Virus record (IMG/VR): IMGVR_UViG_3300044691_000578 | Location: 1-35,046 of that record | Direction: 5' to 3' (one strand) | DNA: 35,046 nt | From: a virus | Part shown: in pieces, positions 29,284 through 35,046 of the stretch | How the letters are laid out: each line of letters starts with the position of its first letter | Position numbering within the stretch: position 1 is the stretch's first letter | Position numbers and translations under genes: made by a program | The notes under the pieces: generated by a model | Databases searched by the model: none | What the model was told of the DNA's origin: nothing | What the model saw: only the letters and a program-made list of their open reading frames with translations

Positions 29284-31716
29284 ATGGCGCCAGTAGGTAA
29301 GAGATTAACATTAGACCTGCCCCCAGGCGTTAACAAGAACGATAATAGCTATACGTCTCTTAGCTGGTCTGATGCTAATCGTGTTAGATTCTTTAAACGC
29401 TATCCTCAAAAGATTGGTGGCTGGGATTTAATATTTCCTTATTTGGATTTCCCCTTTCCTATGCGCGGGGCTATTAGAACTATATATAATTTTATTAATA
29501 ATAGTGGCATTGATAATCTCATACTCGGTACTTCATATGGGCTTTATAGCTATACTATTGGTACTTTATACAATATCACTCCTTTGCAAACTAGTAGTAT
29601 TACTCTTAGCAATAATCCTATTACTACATATTTTGAAACCTTAGTTAATAATCCATTATCTGTTGTAAATGGTAGCACTGAAATTACTATGGATATTACA
29701 GCATTTCCTTCTAGTAATATATTCATGGAAGGTGATTTAATTAAAATATCTGGATCTTCAGATCTTGGTAATATACCTGCTGCAAATATTAACGCAGTTC
29801 AAACGATAGATAATATCACAGCTACAACAGTTACATTTACTGTAAGCACTGCTGCAAATGCTAATTATACTGGAGGAGGGGCTGCTGTTACTGTTGGCAC
29901 TCAAGTAATTACTATATCTGATCCAGCTACTACTGAAATGCTTGGCGATAGAATTAAACTATCTGGCATTACAAGCTTTAACGGACTCTTAAATACCGAT
30001 ATGAATGTTGAGGGCTTAGCTAGAAATATTCAAACAAATAGTTTTGATGTTTATTTAACCAATAGCGCGAATGATAGTACTGCTGCTGGAACTGGCGGAG
30101 GCGCCGTGGTATTATTATTTAGACAAATACTTGCAGGTCCTGAGACATTTAGTCCAGCAGAAGGTTATGGTGGTGGTCTATATGGCTCTGGTGATTATGG
30201 GATTTCTAAAGAATTTACTAATGGATTTACTGCTCCACAAATTTGGTCAATGGATAGATTTGGCCAGAATTTAGCACTAACACCAGGTAATCAAGGCTTA
30301 ATATATACATGGACTGGCGATGTAAATGTTGCTCCTATTGTTGTAAGCGCTGCTCCTAACAAAGTAAACTGGATATTTACATCAAATAATGTACTTGTAG
30401 CACTTGGTGTTCCAGTTTCTGGCCCAGATATTGTTCCAAATGCTTTTGCAAATAGTGATACAGCTGATCTTGGTAATTGGACTGTTGGCCCAGCAACAAA
30501 TGCTGATCTTGTTGAAATACCTGGCGCTAATGCATTAATCAGTAGAGCATATGTGAATGGACAAAATATATTATTCACCAATAACGCTGTTTATAGCCTA
30601 AATTATGTTGCTAAGCCTTTCATATGGGTAACTGATCTAATTACGCTTGCAGATGGCATTATAGGTCCAAGAGCATATGTATCAGCTAATGATCTTGTTT
30701 ACTGGGTCGGGTTTAATGATATCTATGTCTATAATGGAAATGTCTATCAGAACTTGCCAAATAATACCCTGAAGCAATGGTTCGTACAGAATATGAATCC
30801 GGCTAAATCATATTTAACATTTATGCGTACATGTCTTGAGTTCAATGAAGTATGGATATTTTTTCCATTTGGTGATTCGCCAGAACCTAATGCATATATT
30901 ATTTATAACTTTGAAGAAGGTACATTTACTAATGGATTCCTATCAAGGACAGCATCAGAAGAACCTTCAAATCAAAATAGACCGCAATATATGGCAGTTT
31001 CAATGCCACCACTTGTGCTTAATTTTAATCCTATAGCTGTAACGTTAAATACATCTGCGTTCAATGTTACAATAGATGAAGATATTATAATTAATTTTAG
31101 CGTCAATATGTACGTAGAATTAATAGGTATTACAGGCCCAATTGCAGGGGTTGCCGCGTCAGTATTTAATAATATATATCAGATCACAGGAATATTTATC
31201 AATGCTGAGGAAAATTATATAACATTGCAATTACCTAATGGAATCTTGCCTAATGCTACTGTTACGGGCGGAGGAGGCGCGGGCATGATTAGAATAACGC
31301 CTAATTTATATCAACATGAAGTAAATTATGGAGATGGTAATATAGACACTCCTATGCAAGCAAGTGTTACTACTAATTATTCTCTAGTTGGGGATGGTGA
31401 TCTTATGCAAGAAATTGATAGAGTAATACCATCTACAGATGTATTATTTGATGCTGGTGAATATGATCCTAATATGGCACTTTATAACATAATTATAAAT
31501 ACTAAAGAATATGATGGCTCAACTGAAGTTAGAACCTTCCCGCCTGTTCCTGCAAACGCTCTTGTATCACCTGGATTCCCTGTTGCAATTACTACTGAGA
31601 AAATTGACGTAAGAGCAAATGGACGTCAAAGACAATATACATTTACATCAAATACAGTAGAGCCATTCCGTCTTCAGAAATGGTTTGAAGAAATTAGAGC
31701 CACTACAACAAGATAA
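29284..31716 (+). CDS. Tail nozzle / gp10-like stabilisation protein
   Basis: This 810-residue protein starts KRLTLDLPPGVNKNDNSYTS, then RVRFFKRYPQKIGGWD, the start typical of P22 gp10-like proteins and short-tail nozzles, which close the packaged head below the adaptor. Long beta-rich stretches follow with W- and G-containing blades (for example IYTWTGDVNVAPIVV, VYWVGFNDIYVYNGNVYQ, EVWIFFPFGD), as in a beta-propeller or tube. Two insert-like beta modules (about 125-260 and 580-670) resemble the module in the collar fibre. It fits the tail hub or nozzle. No enzyme motif is visible. Confidence 0.72.
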   Translation: MAPVGKRLTLDLPPGVNKNDNSYTSLSWSDANRVRFFKRYPQKIGGWDLIFPYLDFPFPMRGAIRTIYNFINNSGIDNLILGTSYGLYSYTIGTLYNITPLQTSSITLSNNPITTYFETLVNNPLSVVNGSTEITMDITAFPSSNIFMEGDLIKISGSSDLGNIPAANINAVQTIDNITATTVTFTVSTAANANYTGGGAAVTVGTQVITISDPATTEMLGDRIKLSGITSFNGLLNTDMNVEGLARNIQTNSFDVYLTNSANDSTAAGTGGGAVVLLFRQILAGPETFSPAEGYGGGLYGSGDYGISKEFTNGFTAPQIWSMDRFGQNLALTPGNQGLIYTWTGDVNVAPIVVSAAPNKVNWIFTSNNVLVALGVPVSGPDIVPNAFANSDTADLGNWTVGPATNADLVEIPGANALISRAYVNGQNILFTNNAVYSLNYVAKPFIWVTDLITLADGIIGPRAYVSANDLVYWVGFNDIYVYNGNVYQNLPNNTLKQWFVQNMNPAKSYLTFMRTCLEFNEVWIFFPFGDSPEPNAYIIYNFEEGTFTNGFLSRTASEEPSNQNRPQYMAVSMPPLVLNFNPIAVTLNTSAFNVTIDEDIIINFSVNMYVELIGITGPIAGVAASVFNNIYQITGIFINAEENYITLQLPNGILPNATVTGGGGAGMIRITPNLYQHEVNYGDGNIDTPMQASVTTNYSLVGDGDLMQEIDRVIPSTDVLFDAGEYDPNMALYNIIINTKEYDGSTEVRTFPPVPANALVSPGFPVAITTEKIDVRANGRQRQYTFTSNTVEPFRLQKWFEEIRATTTR

Positions 31717-31733
31717 TTTATGCAAGGTAATAT

Positions 31734-32021
31734 ATGAATGATCCTATCTATAATATGCTTGGTTCTACAGATGATAAGATGGATTATATCCTTAAAAGAA
31801 TCAATAGAATTCAAAATACACTCGATAATTTAAATAAATCAGTTTCATCTACTTATGTACTTGGACGTCTTAGATTTGATAGATCAGCTCCAACATCATC
31901 GACTGACATCTTTCCATCTGATCTATTATATGATAGAGTAGTAACTAATAGTTTCGAATATATATTAACTAACAACGCAGGCGTGCTTAATTGGGTTAGG
32001 ACAGCGCTAAGTACATTTTAG
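31734..32021 (+). CDS. Small virion-associated protein
   Basis: This 95-residue protein has an N-terminal helix or coiled coil (about 8-43, DKMDYILKRINRIQNTLDNL) and a beta-rich end (RLRFDRSAPTSS; YILTNNAGVLNWVRTA). It lies between the nozzle-like protein and the ejection proteins, so it is probably a structural or assembly protein. No family was recognised. Confidence 0.55.
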   Translation: MNDPIYNMLGSTDDKMDYILKRINRIQNTLDNLNKSVSSTYVLGRLRFDRSAPTSSTDIFPSDLLYDRVVTNSFEYILTNNAGVLNWVRTALSTF

Positions 32022-32030
32022 AGGTATGAT

Positions 32031-32888
32031 ATGGTATTTCCAGTAGGCGCGGCACTCGCTGCAGGCTCAACAGTAGCTCAAGTATTTGGTACAAAACGTG
32101 GCAAGGCAGCACCTTCAGCATTTCAAAGCATGCCACAAGGCTATCAAAATACTTATAATAATTATAATCAAAGAATACAGGATTATGGTAATCAAGGTAG
32201 ATTAGATCCTTCACAGTATGTTGCTGGCTTAAATAACACACAACAAAATTATCTGCAAAATGCAGGGCAATATGGACCAGGAAATCTTCAACCTTTTATG
32301 GATCCATATAATGAAAATGTAATAAATAGAACACTCGGATCAATTCAAGATCAAGGTAATGCTGATCGTTCTAGAATTATGGGCCAAATTGGTGGCGGCG
32401 GAGGGCTTAGTGGATTCTCAAATGCTGCTACTGGTCAATATCTAGCTTCAAATGATGCAAATACTCAAAGAGCAATTGGTGATGCTAGAGCTTTACTTGA
32501 ACAACGTAATTATCAACAAGCACAACAAGCAAGACAACAAAGCTTAGGTAATATGTTTCAAGCTGGAAATTACCAGCAAGCACAAAATCAAGCGGAAATA
32601 GATGTAAACAATCCATTCTATCGTTTGCAAAATGATCAATCATTACTTAGTGGATTGCCAGGTCCCGGAGCTTTTCAGCAAGGACCACAAGGACCAGCAA
32701 GACAAACGGGACTTGGACAACTTGGTAATTTTGGATCTGCAATTACAGGCAATCCTGCAATTAGTCAATATTTTGGCGGTGGTGGTGGATTTGGTCAAAC
32801 ACCTCCTGGATTTACGCAAGGTGGATTTACACCTCAGCAATTACAATGGGGTGGTGGGACTGGATCATCTGGATGGGGAGGATTCTAA
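32031..32888 (+). CDS. Ejection protein, Gln/Gly-rich (P22 gp7-like position)
   Basis: This 285-residue protein opens with a small hydrophobic stretch (VGAALAAGSTVAQVFG) and then is very rich in Gln, Asn and Gly. The FMDPYNENVINRTLGSI segment (about 88-104) and an IGGGGGLSGFSNAA patch are typical of phage DNA-transfer or internal proteins; the end is Gly/Gln/Pro low complexity. It is the first of three probable ejection proteins. Its TAATG overlaps the next start. Such proteins are thought to form a channel for DNA through the envelope. Confidence 0.68.
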   Translation: MVFPVGAALAAGSTVAQVFGTKRGKAAPSAFQSMPQGYQNTYNNYNQRIQDYGNQGRLDPSQYVAGLNNTQQNYLQNAGQYGPGNLQPFMDPYNENVINRTLGSIQDQGNADRSRIMGQIGGGGGLSGFSNAATGQYLASNDANTQRAIGDARALLEQRNYQQAQQARQQSLGNMFQAGNYQQAQNQAEIDVNNPFYRLQNDQSLLSGLPGPGAFQQGPQGPARQTGLGQLGNFGSAITGNPAISQYFGGGGGFGQTPPGFTQGGFTPQQLQWGGGTGSSGWGGF

Positions 32889-34108
32889 TGAAAGATTTAT
32901 TTAAAGGAGCCCAAGAAGTTCAGGAAGGATTCTTGCAAAACCCATTCTCGCTTGCAGGTCTTATGATGGGTAGAGGTCATGGTAATTTGTCATTTAGTGA
33001 CGCAATAACTCAATCAGCTGCAACTATAAGAGAACGAGAACAAACTAGAATAAATGCTATGGAACAAGACCGTAGAAGACAAATGGCAGCTCAAAGCCTG
33101 CAAGAAGATGAACGCAAAAAAATGGTACTAGGACAACTCGCGCAAGCATTTCAGGCTAATCCAAATATTACAGATAGAGAAGCTCTGCAGATGTTATATC
33201 AAAATGGTATTAATCCAACAGAAGCGGTATTAAAAACATTTAGACCTAGTAGAGAAATTATTCGTGAAGGTGAATATTTAGGACAAGGACCATCTGTTAT
33301 ATCTACAAAAAATGGTAAAACTACAGTAAATCCACTTGGAGAAAATAATAATAATGGCGCGCCTATAGTGCCAATAGGTATTCCACAAGGACAATCATCT
33401 AGCGAAGGAATCCCCAAAAATCCAGCGCCAAATCCAAATAGTAACGTGAATAAACCACCATCTGCTGATTTTATAACAGCTCTTGAAGAAGCTGGTCATA
33501 AAGTGTATCCACTTAGTAAGGATGAAGCTAAAGCAATTAGAATACAGGAAAATAAACATCAATTAGACATTATAAAACCTCAGAGAGAATCTTTAGATAA
33601 ACAAATTACAAATATAAGAGGTTTAGAGGCTGCTTTGTCTGGTTTTGAAACAGGGCGTGGATCTGAATCATTAACTGGATTAAAACAAATAGCTAAAGCC
33701 GCTGGATTTAATCCAAAAGATCTTACATCAAGAGAAACAGCTGAAAAATTTATGAAAGATTTTGTTCTTGAAGAAATGAAGTTACAAAAAGGTCCTCAGA
33801 CTAACCAAGATAGAGAGTTTATAGAAAAGAAATTGCCTCAATTATCCTTAAGTCCTGAATCTAATAAAATATTAGTAGAAATTTTAAAAAGAATAAACCA
33901 AAGAGCTATGGCACATCTTGATGCTCGTGATGATTATTTTGAAAAATATAGAAGTACTGAAGGATTTGAAAAGCAATGGCATAAAGTTATTAATGATGAT
34001 CCTATTATCACCCCTGAAATACAGGCTCAGCTAGAAGGAAAGGGCGATTCCAACAATCAACCAACAAACCAACTTGAACGCTTCAGAAAATTAAGAGGTA
34101 ATCAATGA
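32888..34108 (+). CDS. Ejection (internal virion) protein, middle gene
   Basis: This 406-residue protein starts at ATG 32888 on the previous stop; an in-frame upstream start at 32846 lies within the previous gene. Residues about 40-95 form a charged coiled coil (AATIREREQTRINAMEQDRR), about 120-190 are Pro/Asn-rich and flexible, and the C-terminal half (about 215-370) is helical. It is mostly soluble, like P22 gp20-type and similar ejection proteins. It overlaps the next gene by ATGA. Confidence 0.65.
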   Translation: MKDLFKGAQEVQEGFLQNPFSLAGLMMGRGHGNLSFSDAITQSAATIREREQTRINAMEQDRRRQMAAQSLQEDERKKMVLGQLAQAFQANPNITDREALQMLYQNGINPTEAVLKTFRPSREIIREGEYLGQGPSVISTKNGKTTVNPLGENNNNGAPIVPIGIPQGQSSSEGIPKNPAPNPNSNVNKPPSADFITALEEAGHKVYPLSKDEAKAIRIQENKHQLDIIKPQRESLDKQITNIRGLEAALSGFETGRGSESLTGLKQIAKAAGFNPKDLTSRETAEKFMKDFVLEEMKLQKGPQTNQDREFIEKKLPQLSLSPESNKILVEILKRINQRAMAHLDARDDYFEKYRSTEGFEKQWHKVINDDPIITPEIQAQLEGKGDSNNQPTNQLERFRKLRGNQ

Positions 34109-35046
34109 AGGAATTTGGACCTTTTAATGCTGGAGTAGAACAATTAGTCAATGCATATACGGGCGGCTTTAGACCAAAAGTTTCTGCTGCAGGTATTGCT
34201 GCCATAGAAAAATTAAAGGGTATGCCTTATGGGCCCGCATATGAAAAAGCATTACAAGAAATTCTTCAAAGAGAAGCTGGTAATGCGCAGGAAAATCCAA
34301 ATGCAGCAAGAGCAGCCCAACTTGGTGGCGCTCTTTTATCTCCTATGCTTGGTGGCGCTACTGCTGGCCAAAGAATTGGAGGAGCAATTTTAACTGGTGC
34401 AATTGGCGGCGCTGGAACTACCTATAACGGAAATCTAGAAGATTATGGAGAAAATATTGCTGCAGGTGGCACAATTGGAGGAGCTGGCGGAGCTATAGGT
34501 GAACAAGCAAATAAAGCGATTCGGGGAACATTTGGCGTTACCGCGGAAAAGCTAAAACCATTTTATGAAGCAAATATTGAACCAACTCTTGGCGCTGTTG
34601 GAAATAAATTATCTAAATTTGTACAAAATGTTTCTGCAAATACTTTAGGTGGTATGGGGAAATTTGAGCAAATTGCAGATAAAACTTATAACAAAATAGA
34701 AAATTATGTAAATAAGCTTAGTTCTAAATCAAATCTCACTCAAGAAATGAAAGGAAATATTGCTAGGAAAGGATTAGAAGAAACCCGTAGCCTTGGAAAT
34801 GAAGCAGTAAATAAGTCATATGAAGATCTAAAAAAGATATTACCTAACAATACAGAGATACCAGTAGATAATTTAGTATCACATGTAACAAAATTAAAGA
34901 AGGAGCTTTCGCCTGCAGCATTTGATGCGCTTAAAAAGACCCCAGCTGGAAGTAGAATAGAAGATATTTTAAAAGAAGCAGAACCTAAATTTGATTATGT
35001 AAAGGGATCAGGTGTTACTAAGGCTCTTCCTTATGATAGGGCCCTC
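34105..35046 (+). CDS. Ejection (internal virion) protein, N-terminal part
   Basis: This is the 5' part of the gene that continues at 2-1138: the 314 codons here run in the same frame through the 127-bp repeat and on from base 128, giving about 650 residues in all. The start has a helical region, then a hydrophobic, Gly/Ala-rich segment (about 68-125, with LGGALLSPMLGG and GGAILTGAIGGAG) that could cross a membrane, then Lys/Glu-rich helices. This pattern fits the large ejection protein that forms the trans-envelope part. ATGA overlap with the previous gene gives coupling. Confidence 0.72.
   Translation, partial: MKEFGPFNAGVEQLVNAYTGGFRPKVSAAGIAAIEKLKGMPYGPAYEKALQEILQREAGNAQENPNAARAAQLGGALLSPMLGGATAGQRIGGAILTGAIGGAGTTYNGNLEDYGENIAAGGTIGGAGGAIGEQANKAIRGTFGVTAEKLKPFYEANIEPTLGAVGNKLSKFVQNVSANTLGGMGKFEQIADKTYNKIENYVNKLSSKSNLTQEMKGNIARKGLEETRSLGNEAVNKSYEDLKKILPNNTEIPVDNLVSHVTKLKKELSPAAFDALKKTPAGSRIEDILKEAEPKFDYVKGSGVTKALPYDRAL
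34920..35046. repeat. Terminal direct repeat, right copy
   Basis: Exact copy of 1-127. Removing one copy closes a 34,919-bp circle with an intact gene across the join. Confidence 0.97.

Overview
The window is an essentially complete genome of a short-tailed (podovirus-like) tailed phage, carried on a circular or circularly permuted molecule. The first 127 bases are repeated exactly as the last 127 (1-127 = 34920-35046). One reading frame runs unbroken from 34105 across this join to 1138, so the unique genome is 34,919 bp and the window ends are an arbitrary cut inside an ejection-protein gene. The DNA is clearly AT-rich. A GapR/DUF2312-type protein and a GTA-type three-segment holin candidate suggest an AT-rich alphaproteobacterial host; this is inference, and no host gene is present to prove it.

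Layout. Late + strand block, 20.8 kb to 35.0 kb and on through 1-5.7 kb: small and large terminase, P22-type portal, scaffold, a long structured leader, N4-gp56-type major capsid protein, a probable decoration protein, SU10/P22-gp4-like adaptor, collar fibre, gp10/nozzle-like protein, three probable ejection (internal virion) proteins, then tail fibres and a beta-helix tailspike. From 5.7 to 8.1 kb lies a run of small overlapping genes with the holin candidate. From 8.1 to 8.7 kb a solitary minus-strand membrane-protein gene has its own strong promoter and terminator (moron-like). From 8.9 to 10.4 kb are an AlpA-like regulator, an intact small serine recombinase and an SGNH esterase. From 10.4 to 13.9 kb come small paralogues, a GH24 endolysin, a protein with an RNA polymerase alpha-CTD-like domain, a GapR homologue and a serine-recombinase-like protein that lacks its catalytic residues; a bidirectional terminator closes this block.

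Replication and recombination lie at 14.0-19.5 kb. The Bet/RecT-type annealase operon (minus) and a ribbon-helix-helix regulator operon (plus) diverge from a compact region in which both -35 boxes lie within or abut one inverted repeat. A DnaB-type helicase (minus) diverges from a putative initiator/loader (plus). No DNA polymerase is seen, so the phage probably recruits host replication proteins in the lambda/P22 manner. Between 19.6 and 20.8 kb are a minus-strand small-gene operon and a VRR-NUC nuclease.

Regulation. Several clean sigma70-type promoters (TTGACA-like, 17-bp spacer, TATAAT-like) can be read by eye; no phage RNA polymerase gene is recognisable, so host polymerase presumably does the transcription. 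The features most worth a second look are the alpha-CTD-like protein, the catalytically dead recombinase beside GapR, the promoter-in-hairpin with its structured capsid leader, and the divergent RHH/Bet switch.
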